64,000 bases of DNA from RPQJ01 sp963731105 (GCA_963731105.1 CAVSUM010000011.1:1-64000), one strand, 5' to 3'; positions 17,966 to 26,492 are shown, numbered from the stretch's first letter. A program made the numbers and translations. The notes: generated by a model from the sequence alone, not told the origin.

Positions 17966-18145
17966 TACTTTAGGGCATAGTATGGAGGTTTGTCAACGGT
18001 CACACTGCATATTTATTGGGAAACTGCACGTAGTGTGGAATATGGTTTTTAGGGCATAGCGATGGAGACGAGCAAGTGCTTGAACGGGCGCAACTTACAC
18101 AGAAAGGGCTACGCTAACTCGTAAACTGGAGCTAGGAATAGACTC

Positions 18146-18319
18146 ATGCCGCGCAAGCTGCGGGTGGAATATCCAGGTGCGATGTACCATGTGATGAGCC
18201 GTGGGGATCGCTGCGAAAACATCTACCTCGATGACGTGGACCGACAGGACTTTCTGTCTGCTCTGCACACGCGCGGCAAAGGCTTCAACGCTCCCCACCA
18301 ACGCTTCCGCAAGCTCTGA
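18146..18319 (+). pseudogene. RAYT (REP-associated tyrosine transposase) N-terminal fragment
   Basis: 57 residues: MPRKLRVEYPGAMYHVMSRG, then DRCENIYLDDVDRQDFLSAL, which is the start of Y1/IS200-like REP-associated transposases (Y-P-G-A-x-Y-H-V-x-x-R-G, D-D-x-D-R-x-x-F). The usual H-x-H motif and catalytic Tyr region that should follow are absent; the frame runs into unrelated sequence and stops. It is a truncated relic, relevant to the REP-like palindromes at 11971 and 36225. Confidence 0.75.
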
Positions 18320-18736
18320 TTCCCAGGTTGAACTTAAAAAACAAGTCGCTGGCCGAGGCGCGATAGCCCTGCTCCTCACAAAGAAATTTAATATTCCCAT
18401 TGATTTTTACCGTGCCTGGCGTAAAATTCCTTCGTCAATTCCACCGCGGTGCGGTGGCGGTTGACCGGCAAATATACGGCTGACCGTGGGCGGAGCTCAC
18501 GGGATCTGCGGGCGGTGCTCGCCGGTCGGGTCGTGTGGCTGCTTCCAAAGTTTCTTTTGGTCCTTCTCCGGTGGAGAAGGGTGTGAGTCAGACGTGCGTT
18601 TCGCGCGCCTTGACTGTGACCTTTAACATCGGCTCTGCCCACATTCGGCAGACCACAAACAGTGCCGGTTTGGTTGTTCGGAGTCCCGCCTTCAGGCGGT
18701 CACCCGGGCTCCAATTTCCGGTTGCAATAGGACCGT
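18320..18736. other. No gene recognised
   Basis: Only short, mutually overlapping ORFs are present and none has recognisable motifs. This is the debris-like region between the RAYT fragment and the next gene. Confidence 0.5.
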
Positions 18737-19147
18737 ATGCACGACGACAAAACCGTTCAGCGTTTCATTGACCTCCGCGTCCAGGGCTGGTCGTTCGCCC
18801 GCCTGGCCGCCGAGCTCAACGTCTCCAAGCCCACGCTCATCGCCTGGAGTCGCAAACACCAGCACACCATCGCCAACCTCGTCGCCATCGAGCGCGAGGA
18901 GCGCCTCAATCAACTCATCAACACCACCGAAGAGCGCCTGAGCCGGATGGGCGCGGAGCTCCGCGCCGCCGAGACCGAACTCGCGAAGCGAGACCTCTCC
19001 ACCCTTTCCACGGGCCGGCTCCTGTCGCACATCGAAAGCTTGCGCCGCCAGGTGCGCCGCGAAGCCGGCCCGCTGCAGTTCGTCTCCACCGTGGACGTCA
19101 TCCCCGAGGAAGAATATGCCGACCGCATCCAGGTCTGGAAGCTGTAG
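18737..19147 (+). CDS. HTH protein resembling phage terminase small subunits
   Basis: 136 residues. Residues ~5-40 (VQRFIDLRVQGWSFARLAAE then LNVSKPTLIAWSRKH) form a clear helix-turn-helix. The rest is a long charged helix (ERLNQLINTTEERLSRMGAE, TELAKRDLSTL), probably coiled-coil. The frame ends at a TAG directly after IQVWKL, yet the same frame continues with GLTLELALLRPFL and a shifted frame with LTDLVAALRALIRFHEAHPD up to 19328, which looks protein-like. The gene may therefore be truncated by a nonsense change and a frameshift. Paired with the next gene, it resembles a DNA-packaging or transposon accessory pair; function is not established. Confidence 0.55.
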   Translation: MHDDKTVQRFIDLRVQGWSFARLAAELNVSKPTLIAWSRKHQHTIANLVAIEREERLNQLINTTEERLSRMGAELRAAETELAKRDLSTLSTGRLLSHIESLRRQVRREAGPLQFVSTVDVIPEEEYADRIQVWKL

Positions 19148-19487
19148 GGGCTCACGCTCGAACTGGCGCTCCTGCGTCCGTTCCTTATCCCGTCCGGGCC
19201 CGTGTTCCCGGCCTCGCCACCATCCGCTCACAGATTTGGTCGCCGCTCTGCGCGCCCTGATTCGGTTTCACGAAGCGCATCCCGACTGGTTTCCACCGAA
19301 GTCAGGCGCCCCACCCGATTCGTGTTGATTCGTGCCAGAACTTAACCACCGGAAAAAATGCCTCAAAACGGTAAAGAAACGGTAAAGTTTTCCACCCCTC
19401 CCGGTAGGGCGCGCAGTCCCTTGCGCGCCGTCCCGCCGCATGGGTTTCCACTCTCAACCCTCAACCTTCAACCCTCAACTTTTCTAA
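19148..19487. other. Intergenic region with possible tail of the preceding gene and a heptamer array
   Basis: Up to 19328 it may hold the lost C-terminus of the HTH gene. It then has a direct duplication (aaacggtaaa) and the ctcaacc heptamers at 19453-19480. Confidence 0.4.
19453..19480. repeat. Four heptamer repeats (ctcaacc-type)
   Basis: Units ctcaacc, ctcaacc, ttcaacc, ctcaact, ending 8 bases before the ATG of the next gene, where they cover the position of a ribosome-binding site. Same length and phase as the array at 14251-14278. Confidence 0.6.
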
Positions 19488-20339
19488 ATGCCCCCTCGTC
19501 TTTGGCAACGTCAACCCGGTGAAACCCCGGCCGATTTCACCGCCTTCATCAGCTACCTTCGTCTCCAGGGCCGCCGTTCCCATCGCGCGGTCGCGGCGCA
19601 GACTGGCCGTTCGCTCGGCGCTATCCGCCGCCTCTCCGCTCAATTCAACTGGCGGGCTCGCGTCGCCGCCTTTGAGGCGCGGCTGGCCGATGCCTCGCAA
19701 GACGCATTGGACCTGCTGGTGCGGTCCGCCTCGACCCGCACCACCGCCGATTTCGAGCGGCTGCGTTCCGCCGAATTTCTACTCGCCCAGCGCGTCCTTC
19801 ACGAATCTCACCGCTGGCTGCGCTTGGCCTCCGACCCGCACCGCCGGGAGGTGTCGCTCGGGCAGGTCTGCCGGGTGATTGAGCTCGCCTTCAAGCTGGG
19901 CCGTCTCGCCGTCGGGATGCCCACCGGCGATGAACCCTGTCGCCCTCGCAAGGAGGACAACCCCGGCTATTGGACGGGCCCGTCCGTCGAAGAGGCGCTC
20001 CAAAAAATCTATGGCTCGCCGCTCGAAACCGAAGCGCCGGACAGTCAAGCGCCGGTTCCAGCCGCTTCCGGCGCGACCGAACCGGCGCGCGGGGCGCAGC
20101 CGGGTGGCGGCGGTGGCAGCCCCTGCGATACCTCGGTTGCCTCGTCTCCTGTTGGCAGCCGCGCCCCCGTGGACGCCTGTTCCCAATCTCTGCCCTCCAA
20201 CTTGGCACCGGCAGCCGGAGACCTGCCACCTTCCACCGCTGGGCAGCCTTCTGCCGCCGCCCCGGAATACCGGCGGCGCGATGCGTGGGCCGCTTGGTCC
20301 CGTCTCCAGCGCCGGTCGGCCAATACCAGCTCAGGATGA
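19488..20339 (+). CDS. HTH-domain protein, terminase-small-subunit-like, with low-complexity tail
   Basis: 283 residues. The N-terminal region LWQRQPGETPADFTAFISYL and RSHRAVAAQTGRSLGAIRRL then WRARVAAFEARLA is a homeodomain-like HTH pattern seen in phage terminase small subunits and related DNA-binding proteins. A helical middle follows (ERLRSAEFLLAQRVLHESHR). From residue ~160 it becomes Pro/Ala/Ser-rich. No ribosome site is visible because the heptamer array occupies that position. It follows another HTH protein on the same strand. The role is unknown; no terminase large subunit or other phage gene is nearby. Confidence 0.55.
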   Translation: MPPRLWQRQPGETPADFTAFISYLRLQGRRSHRAVAAQTGRSLGAIRRLSAQFNWRARVAAFEARLADASQDALDLLVRSASTRTTADFERLRSAEFLLAQRVLHESHRWLRLASDPHRREVSLGQVCRVIELAFKLGRLAVGMPTGDEPCRPRKEDNPGYWTGPSVEEALQKIYGSPLETEAPDSQAPVPAASGATEPARGAQPGGGGGSPCDTSVASSPVGSRAPVDACSQSLPSNLAPAAGDLPPSTAGQPSAAAPEYRRRDAWAAWSRLQRRSANTSSG

Positions 20340-20385
20340 AGCCGCATCTCTTGCCGCCCTGACGCACCTTCCAAATGAGTTGACC

Positions 20386-20517
20386 ATGCCAGTCGAACAA
20401 AGACAGAATTGGCAAATGAAGATCCTGGCCACCAGAATCCTCCTCGCCGCTGCACTCGTTGGTGTGCTGGCTGGCAGGTTGCCTTCCCTCAAGCCCACCG
20501 GCTTTGATAATCCATGA
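20386..20517 (+). CDS. Possible small membrane peptide
   Basis: 43 residues with one hydrophobic segment (ATRILLAAALVGVLAGRLP). Its stop overlaps the ATG of the cyclase gene (20514), suggesting translational coupling. No family is recognised. It might instead be the end of a lost upstream gene. Confidence 0.35.
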   Translation: MPVEQRQNWQMKILATRILLAAALVGVLAGRLPSLKPTGFDNP

Positions 20518-21953
20518 AGAACATGAACAACCGCATCCTGGTGGTGGACGACACGCCGGCTAATATTCAGACGCTGGCGGCCATTCTGAAGGAGAAAGGC
20601 TACCAAATCAGCGTCGCCACCAACGGCAAGCAGGCGCTTGAAGTGCTGGCCCGCGTCCAACCCGACCTGATCCTGCTGGACGTAATGATGCCGGAAATGG
20701 ACGGCTTTGAGACCTGCCGGCGACTCAAGGCTGCCGAACAATGGCGCCAAATCCCCGTCATTTTCCTCACGGCGAAGACCGAAACCGCCGATCTCGTCCA
20801 GGGATTCGAGCTGGGTGCGGTGGATTACGTCGCCAAGCCGTTCAACGCGCATGAATTGCTCGCGCGGGTCAATACGCATCTGACCATGGATGAGCTGCGC
20901 CGCAGCCTGGCGGACAAGAACGTGGAGCTGGCGCGCGCCCACGAACTGGTCCGGCGCGCCTTTGGCCGATATGTGTCCGAGGAGGTCGCCACGAGCATTC
21001 TTCAATCACCCGAGGGCCTCGAACTGGGCGGCGAGGAGCGGGAAGTCACCATTCTGATGTCGGATCTCCGGGGCTTTACGGCTCTGGCGGCGCGCTTGTC
21101 CCCGCATGAGGTCATTGAGTTCCTGAACCTTTACCTCGAGGCCATGGTCGATGTCATCAGCCGCTACGAGGGCACCATTGACGAGATCATCGGCGACGCA
21201 ATCCTGGTCATCTTCGGCGCGCCGCTGGCCTCGGGCGACCATGCCGCGAAAGCGGTCGCGTGCGGGTTGGCCATGCAACTGGCGATGGCGGAAGTCAACC
21301 GGCGTCTCGCCGCCAAGGGCGCTGCCGAACTTGAAATGGGGATTGGCATCCATACCGGAAGGGTGATCGTCGGCAACATCGGGTCCTTGCGCCGAACGAA
21401 GTACGCCGCGGTGGGCTCGAACGTCAACCTGGCCGGACGGATTGAATCTTTCACCACCGGCGGCCAACTCCTGATTTCGGAGAGCACCCGCGAAAGGATC
21501 GAGTCGCCCCTGCGGATCGACGGCCAGTTTCAGGTCGAGCCGAAAGGGGCCACGGGCAGCCTGCAGTTGTATGAAGTGGGTGGCATCGGCGAACCGTTCA
21601 ACCTCTCGCTGCCCTCGAGGTCCGCGGCGCTCTGTTCGCTGCCGCAGCCACTGCCCATCTGCTTCACTGTGTTGGAGGAGAAATTCCTTGGGCGAACGGT
21701 TCATGAGGGTCGGCTGGCGGCGCTGTCAGAATCCGAGGCCGGCATCGAATCCGCGCTGTTGTTCGTGCCTCTCAGCAACCTCAAGATCGAACTCAAGCCG
21801 GTCGCGGGAACGAACCCGGGCGGTGAAATCTACGCCAAAGTGATCGGCGCCGTGGCGGCCGCCTCCGGCCAGACTCGCGTCCGGTTCACCTCCCTTTCCC
21901 CCGAACTCAAGGTTTGGGTGCAGCAGACGGCCGCTCGGCTGGGACCGACCTGA
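20514..21953 (+). CDS. Response regulator with class III adenylate/guanylate cyclase domain
   Basis: 479 residues. Receiver domain at 5-125 with acidic pocket VVDDTPAN, phospho-acceptor D56 (LILLDVMMPEMDG) and K in VAKPFN. A helical linker (LRRSLADKNVELARAHELVR, FGRYVSEEVA) leads to the cyclase domain at ~175-345, with ILMSDLRGFT (metal Asp), TIDEIIGDAILVIFG (second metal Asp) and VGSNVNLAGRIES. The usual adenine-selecting Lys and Asp are replaced (DE for DK; RTKYAAVG for a D-Y form), so base specificity is uncertain. The C-terminal ~110 residues (LPICFTVLEEKFLGRTVHEG) look PilZ-like. It makes a cyclic nucleotide in response to phosphorelay input and heads a run of pilus-retraction and cyclic-nucleotide-binding genes. 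Cytoplasmic. Confidence 0.85.
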   Translation: MKNMNNRILVVDDTPANIQTLAAILKEKGYQISVATNGKQALEVLARVQPDLILLDVMMPEMDGFETCRRLKAAEQWRQIPVIFLTAKTETADLVQGFELGAVDYVAKPFNAHELLARVNTHLTMDELRRSLADKNVELARAHELVRRAFGRYVSEEVATSILQSPEGLELGGEEREVTILMSDLRGFTALAARLSPHEVIEFLNLYLEAMVDVISRYEGTIDEIIGDAILVIFGAPLASGDHAAKAVACGLAMQLAMAEVNRRLAAKGAAELEMGIGIHTGRVIVGNIGSLRRTKYAAVGSNVNLAGRIESFTTGGQLLISESTRERIESPLRIDGQFQVEPKGATGSLQLYEVGGIGEPFNLSLPSRSAALCSLPQPLPICFTVLEEKFLGRTVHEGRLAALSESEAGIESALLFVPLSNLKIELKPVAGTNPGGEIYAKVIGAVAAASGQTRVRFTSLSPELKVWVQQTAARLGPT

Positions 21954-21982
21954 AACTTAGACGACAAACAGGCTCGACAAAT

Positions 21983-23113
21983 TTGAGCATCACGGATAAG
22001 GCTGCCTTTGTGCAAGAGAACCAACCTTCGCCCACACTAGCCGATTTGCTCGGGGTGCTCCTCGACAACAAGGGATCGGACCTGCACGTTCAGTCGGGGG
22101 AAGTGCCCATAGGACGGATCAACGGCGAACTTGGCCGTTTTGAAATGCCCCCGTTGACGGAAAGCGACGTGCTGCGCCTGGCCCGGGAGGTCCTGGAGAG
22201 CGACGAGAAGATGCGGGAGTTCCAGACAACCAAGGACTGTGATGCCGCGATCGCCATCCCCAATCTCGGTCGCTTCCGCGTAAATCTCTTCTATCAGCGG
22301 AACCGGCCGGGCCTGGTGCTGCGAACGATTGGCACGAAGATTCCCACCATTGAGCAACTCGAGTTGCCCGAGGTGTTGAAGACCATCGCCGCCGCCAACG
22401 ACGGGCTCGTGCTGGTGACCGGCGCCACCGGCAGCGGCAAGTCCACCACCCTCGCCGCGCTCATTGACCACATCAATGCGACCCAGGCCTGCCACATCAT
22501 GACGTTGGAGGACCCGATCGAGTTCGTCCACGAGAACAAGCTGGCCCTCATAAACCAGCGGGAGATCGCGGTGGACTCCTCCACCTTTGCCTCGGCCCTG
22601 AAACATGTGCTCCGGCAGGATCCGGACGTGATCCTGATCGGTGAAATGCGCGACGCAGAATCTGCCTCCGTCGCGCTGACAGCCGCCGAGACCGGCCACC
22701 TGGTATTTGGCACCTTACACACCCAGGACGCGCCGGAATCGCTGGAACGCCTCATCAACCTGTTCCCGACGGATCGCATCGGCCAAGTCCGCATGCAGTT
22801 ATCGCTGGGCTTGCGCGCGATCATCTGTCAGAAGCTGCTGCCGCGGGCCGGCGGCGGGCGAACGGCCGCCTTGGAGGTTATGATCAATAGCCCGCGCATC
22901 AAGAAGCTCATCCTGGAAGGCGACACCACGAAAATCTCCGCGGCGATCCAAGCGTCACGGTCCGACGGGATGCAGACGTTCAACCAGTCTTTGGTGGACC
23001 TGGTGAAGGCTGGAAAAGTGGAAGAGGCGGAGGCGTTGCGTTTCTCGCCCAAACCCGATGAGTTGAAAATGAATCTTAAGGGAATTTATTCCGGCACCTC
23101 GGCCATGGCATAA
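21983..23113 (+). CDS. PilT/PilU-type pilus retraction ATPase (paralog 1)
   Basis: About 376 residues. No ATG fits; a TTG at 21983 (LSITDKAAFVQENQP) is the most sensible start, since longer forms run into the cyclase gene. Domains: N-terminal PAS-like part with SDLHVQSGEVPIGRINGEL; Walker A GATGSGKSTT; Asp box LEDPIEFVHENK; Walker B VILIGEMRDAES; His box TGHLVFGTLHTQDA. The AIRNLIRE retraction motif of canonical PilT is replaced by SPRIKKLILEGDTTKI, nearer to PilU. It probably forms a hexamer at the base of a type IV pilus and powers retraction. It is 29 bases after the cyclase and 47 bases before the second ATPase. Confidence 0.85.
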   Translation: MSITDKAAFVQENQPSPTLADLLGVLLDNKGSDLHVQSGEVPIGRINGELGRFEMPPLTESDVLRLAREVLESDEKMREFQTTKDCDAAIAIPNLGRFRVNLFYQRNRPGLVLRTIGTKIPTIEQLELPEVLKTIAAANDGLVLVTGATGSGKSTTLAALIDHINATQACHIMTLEDPIEFVHENKLALINQREIAVDSSTFASALKHVLRQDPDVILIGEMRDAESASVALTAAETGHLVFGTLHTQDAPESLERLINLFPTDRIGQVRMQLSLGLRAIICQKLLPRAGGGRTAALEVMINSPRIKKLILEGDTTKISAAIQASRSDGMQTFNQSLVDLVKAGKVEEAEALRFSPKPDELKMNLKGIYSGTSAMA

Positions 23114-23160
23114 GTTTGTGAAAAACTCCTTAACCAACTAACAACCCAACACCTGCCGCT

Positions 23161-24222
23161 ATGGACCTCTCTGAACTTCTCCGGCACGCCGTCGAGTCCG
23201 GCGCCTCGGATTTACACCTGACCGCCATGCGGCCACCGATGGTGCGCATCAACGGCAAGCTGATCCCCAGCGGATTTGACACCGAGCTTGGACCCGACGA
23301 CACCAAAGCCCTCATCTATAGCATTCTCACCGACGACCAGAAGGCCAAGTTCGAAGAGGAACACGAGTTAGACCTCTCCATCGGCATCCCCGGTGTTTCT
23401 CGCTTCCGGGTGAATGTCTTCATGCAGCGCGGCTGCGTCACGGGCGTGTTCCGGACCATCGGCGAGGACATTCCAACATGCGAGGGCCTGGGCCTGAACG
23501 AAACCATCCAGGAACTGGCCATGCTGCCCCGCGGCCTGGTGTGCGTGACCGGTCCCACCGGCTGCGGCAAGTCCACCACCCTTGCCGCCATGATCAACCT
23601 GGTCAACCGGGAGAAAGACGCGCACATCGTCACGATCGAGGACCCGATCGAATTCCTGCATCCGCACATGCGCTCGACGATCAACCAACGCGAATTGGGC
23701 TCCGATACCTATTCGTTTCCGCGCGCCTTGAAGGCGGTTCTGCGCGAGGATCCCAATGTGATCCTGGTCGGCGAAATGCGCGACCTGGAAACGATCGCCG
23801 CCGCCCTGACCCTGGCCGAGACCGGCCATCTGGTGCTCTCCACGCTCCACACCCAGGACGCCGCTTCGACGGTGGACCGCATCATTGACGTGTTCCCCCC
23901 CTATCAGCAGGAGCAGATCCGGGTGATGCTGGCTTCGACCCTCAAGGGGGTCGTCTCGCAGGTGCTGCTGCCCAAGGTGGATGGCCAGGGGCGGGTGGCT
24001 GCGCGCGAGGTCATGGTGGTGACGGCCGGGATTTCCGCGATCATTCGGGAGGCCAAAACCCACCAGATTTACTCCGCCATCCAGACCGGGGGCAAGCAGG
24101 GCATGTGTACCATGGAGCAATCCCTCGCCAGTCTCTACCAGGCAGGCTTGATCACGGCGGAGGATGCCCTGAGCAAAGCCAATCACCCGCAGGAGTTGAA
24201 GAGCCTGGCCCGCCTTGACTAA
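23161..24222 (+). CDS. pilT: Twitching motility ATPase PilT (paralog 2)
   Basis: 353 residues, normal PilT length. ASDLHLTAMRPPMVRINGKL at the N-terminus, Walker A GPTGCGKSTT, Asp box IEDPIEFLHPHMRSTINQRE, Walker B VILVGEMRDLETI, His box TGHLVLSTLHTQDAA. The C-terminal AGISAIIREAKTHQIYSAIQ contains an A-I-I-R-E form of the PilT retraction motif, and the ending is TAEDALSKANHPQEL. The frame is intact. It powers type IV pilus disassembly at the inner membrane. It is in tandem with a divergent paralog, downstream of a cyclase and 11 bases upstream of a cyclic-nucleotide-binding protein. Confidence 0.9.
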   Translation: MDLSELLRHAVESGASDLHLTAMRPPMVRINGKLIPSGFDTELGPDDTKALIYSILTDDQKAKFEEEHELDLSIGIPGVSRFRVNVFMQRGCVTGVFRTIGEDIPTCEGLGLNETIQELAMLPRGLVCVTGPTGCGKSTTLAAMINLVNREKDAHIVTIEDPIEFLHPHMRSTINQRELGSDTYSFPRALKAVLREDPNVILVGEMRDLETIAAALTLAETGHLVLSTLHTQDAASTVDRIIDVFPPYQQEQIRVMLASTLKGVVSQVLLPKVDGQGRVAAREVMVVTAGISAIIREAKTHQIYSAIQTGGKQGMCTMEQSLASLYQAGLITAEDALSKANHPQELKSLARLD

Positions 24223-24233
24223 GCCGAATCCCA

Positions 24234-25190
24234 ATGAACCCGCACGAGCTGAATAATATCGCCGTCCTGCAGGCGGTTCCGGCCGAGGCCCGCGAACGGC
24301 TGGCAGCAGTCCTGGAGGAGCGCCGCTTCGCAACGGGGCAGGTCATCTGTGCCGAGGGCGAACCCGGAGACAGCATGTTCTTCATCCTGGAAGGCTCGGT
24401 CAGTGTCGAGAAGAAGACGAGCGAAACTGGCACGGCCACGAAAACGCTCACCATCCTCGCTGCCGGCGATTACTTCGGAGAAATGTCCCTCTTCGATCAA
24501 CAGCCCCGGTCCGCCTCCGCAGTTGCGGGCAGTGAAACACGGCTAGCGCAGTTACCCAAGGCGGCCTTCGACGCGTTGCTGGAGCGAAACAGCGCGGCGG
24601 GATTGAGCGTCCTGTTTGCCATGATTCGAACGTCCAGCGATCGCATCCGGCGGTTGAGCTCGCAGGTCATTGTTTACGACGAGATCGGAAAGGCCATCGG
24701 TGAAGCCGGGAGTTTGCAAACGTTGCTGGACGTGGTCCTGAACCAGATTTGCCAGGCAACCCTCGCCGACTGGGGGCTCCTCGTGCTCCGCTCCCAGTTC
24801 TCCAACGAACTGGAACTCCGCAGCGTCAAGGGCCTCGAACTGTCTGCGCAGCAGAAAGAAATGATCAGCGCGGGGAAGGGTTTCCTCGAGCCGCTGCTTC
24901 AGGCTCCGCGCGACCTGGTCGCGAGGACTTTCAATGAGGAGGAACCTTTCAAATCGTGCCACCGCCTTGGGTTTGAACTGCCGGCGCTCTTGCTGTCGCC
25001 CATTCTTGTGGAAGATCGGTTGCTCGGGATCATCGCCTTAGGGGATCACGAGAGCGGGCAGTTTGACCTGAACGATGTGCAGTTGGTTCGCGGCGTCGCC
25101 CGCCAGGCGGGTCAGGCCATTCTCAACGCCCTTCACCGGGAAGAGGAATCCGCGCGTTCGCGACATTCCCGGCAGTTCGTCCGATTCTGA
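24234..25190 (+). CDS. Cyclic-nucleotide-binding plus GAF domain protein
   Basis: 318 residues. Residues ~10-130 are a CRP-type cyclic-nucleotide-binding domain: GQVICAEGEPGDSMFFILEG, TILAAGDYFGEMSLFDQQPR. The phosphate-binding cassette FGEMSLFDQQPRSASAVA keeps the Glu and Arg that contact the cyclic phosphate and ribose. Residues ~150-300 form a GAF domain (LQTLLDVVLNQICQATLADW, LLLSPILVEDRLLGIIALGD). There is no DNA-binding HTH or output enzyme, so it is a sensor or adaptor. Immediate linkage to PilT and to a cyclase suggests it senses the nucleotide made by the latter and acts on pilus function. The stop is 7 bases before the DUF3307 gene. Confidence 0.85.
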   Translation: MNPHELNNIAVLQAVPAEARERLAAVLEERRFATGQVICAEGEPGDSMFFILEGSVSVEKKTSETGTATKTLTILAAGDYFGEMSLFDQQPRSASAVAGSETRLAQLPKAAFDALLERNSAAGLSVLFAMIRTSSDRIRRLSSQVIVYDEIGKAIGEAGSLQTLLDVVLNQICQATLADWGLLVLRSQFSNELELRSVKGLELSAQQKEMISAGKGFLEPLLQAPRDLVARTFNEEEPFKSCHRLGFELPALLLSPILVEDRLLGIIALGDHESGQFDLNDVQLVRGVARQAGQAILNALHREEESARSRHSRQFVRF

Positions 25191-25197
25191 TCCCGTG

Positions 25198-25536
25198 ATG
25201 ACTCCTTTCGAAAAAGGTCTGGTGGCGCACCTGGTGGCGGACTGGATCTTGCAGACCGACTGGATGGCGCGGAACAAGATCAGCCTGCGACATCCCGCTG
25301 CCTGGACTCACGCCGCCATCCAGGCACTGTGCCTTGGCCTCGCCCTGGGCTGGCAGGCGGGGTTGGTGCTGGGATTCGTCCACCTGTTGATTGACACCCG
25401 CGTGCCGGTGGCCTGGTGGATGCGCAACTTCAAGAAATGCGGCCAGGCGCCGGAAGTCACCACGATTGCGATCTGGCTCGACCAGACCCTGCACATTATC
25501 TGCATCGCAGCCTGGGTAGCGCTGGTCAGAAGCTGA
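25198..25536 (+). CDS. DUF3307 membrane protein
   Basis: 112 residues from ATG 25198. It shows the family pattern HLVADWILQTDWMARNKISL, AWTHAAIQALCLGLALGWQA, GFVHLLIDTRVP and LDQTLHIICIAAWVAL: three to four membrane segments with conserved H, D, W and a D-Q-x-x-H motif in the last one. The biochemical role of DUF3307 is unknown. It is 7 bases after the cyclic-nucleotide-binding gene and likely in the same transcript. An upstream in-frame start inside that gene is less plausible. Confidence 0.75.
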   Translation: MTPFEKGLVAHLVADWILQTDWMARNKISLRHPAAWTHAAIQALCLGLALGWQAGLVLGFVHLLIDTRVPVAWWMRNFKKCGQAPEVTTIAIWLDQTLHIICIAAWVALVRS

Positions 25537-25595
25537 AGGCGCTGTTGAGAGCCAACCGCCTGCGAAGCTCCGCGCTTCCGCGGTGAAGGACAAGC

Positions 25596-26308
25596 CTACG
25601 CTCCGGCGGCTCCAGCCGTTCGCGAAAAGTGGATCGAGTCCTCGTAACGTTTCGTCAACACTCGCACCCGCTGGGAAATCACCCGGGCCAGCGCGAACGT
25701 GAAGGGAGCGGCCAACGCCGGGGCCTCAGTGAACATTTTCTTCAACGCTCCCGCGGACACCTTGATCAGGACGGTCGGCTGATTGGCGATCACATCCGCA
25801 GAGCGCGGCCCTTGATCCACGAATCGCCAGCTCGCCGAAACATTCTCCCACCCCCAGGGTCGCGAGAGTTGATTCCTGCCCATCAATCATCACCCGCGCG
25901 CGCACCTCGCCTTCCAGCACCATAAACAATGCGTCGCCATGATCACCCTTGTTCACGACGGTCCCAAAAGGTGGCACCTTAACCACCTCGAGGTAGGTCA
26001 GCAGCGACGCCAGCAATCGCTCGTCAACGTCGGCCAGCATCTTGATGCGGCGCAGCGAGCCGGGCTGAATCCCCAGCGCGTCGGCAGAGGCTGCGGTGCT
26101 CGGTGGCAGCTTGGACTTGAACAAGACCTTGAGTTCAGTCAGGTCCGACGCGCGCGACCAAGCTGGCGTCCTTCTCCCTGAACACCCAGGTGTTGGCCGT
26201 CACCTTGCCTTGTTTGACCCAGGTCACCAGGCCGGGCAGCTCCACCGGCCCGTAGGCGATGTTGTCCGCTCCCCAGGCCCGATAATTGACGCTTGTGTCG
26301 GTTTCCAT
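25596..26308 (-). CDS. GYF_2 plus cyclic-nucleotide-binding protein, two frameshifts
   Basis: Three frames join into one protein of about 237 residues. From ATG 26308: NYRAWGADNIAYGPVELPGL, WVKQGKVTANTWVF is a GYF_2 domain. A frame change near 26150 leads to LFKSKLPPSTAA and a cyclic-nucleotide-binding domain (VVKVPPFGTVVNKGDHGDAL, ESTLATLGVGECFGELA). A second change near 25840 leads to DQGPRSADVIANQPTVLIKV and a C-terminal helix. The phosphate-binding cassette (GECFGELA...GPRSADV) is split by the second change. It is convergent with the motility set. It would bind the cyclic nucleotide and, through GYF, a proline-rich partner. The joined sequence is so well conserved that the frameshifts may be sequence errors. 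Confidence 0.65.
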
Positions 26309-26492
26309 TTACCGATCTGGTTACGCCAATCAGGAGCGGCTGTCAAACCTTGAAGACGATAATATTTCCCTCCCGGGGGATGGGGTCGGCTGCGACATTC
26401 GGCCTGGCGTAAATGCCGCCATCTCAATCTCCCAGCATGGCACGGCAGGCAGGCCCTTGCTGGTTTCGCCGCTGCGATGACAGATCGGGGCA

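Larger units (their letters stand above)
16210..18059 (-). mobile_element. IS1634-family insertion sequence, approximate limits
   Basis: One transposase gene is flanked by inverted motifs: ctatcccctaaa at 16210-16221 (overlapping the transposase stop) and tttagggcatag at 18048-18059, complementary except for one base. A second copy of tttagggcatag at 17969-17980 is an alternative right end. I could not find a clear target-site duplication, so the ends are provisional. Confidence 0.5.

Noticed and set aside
18388..18642. 84-residue minus-strand ORF beside the RAYT fragment
   Set aside because: Arg-rich and without motif; looks like chance coding in GC-rich sequence.
18737..20339. Reading the HTH pair as a prophage
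   Set aside because: No terminase large subunit, portal, capsid, tail, lysis or integrase genes are near.
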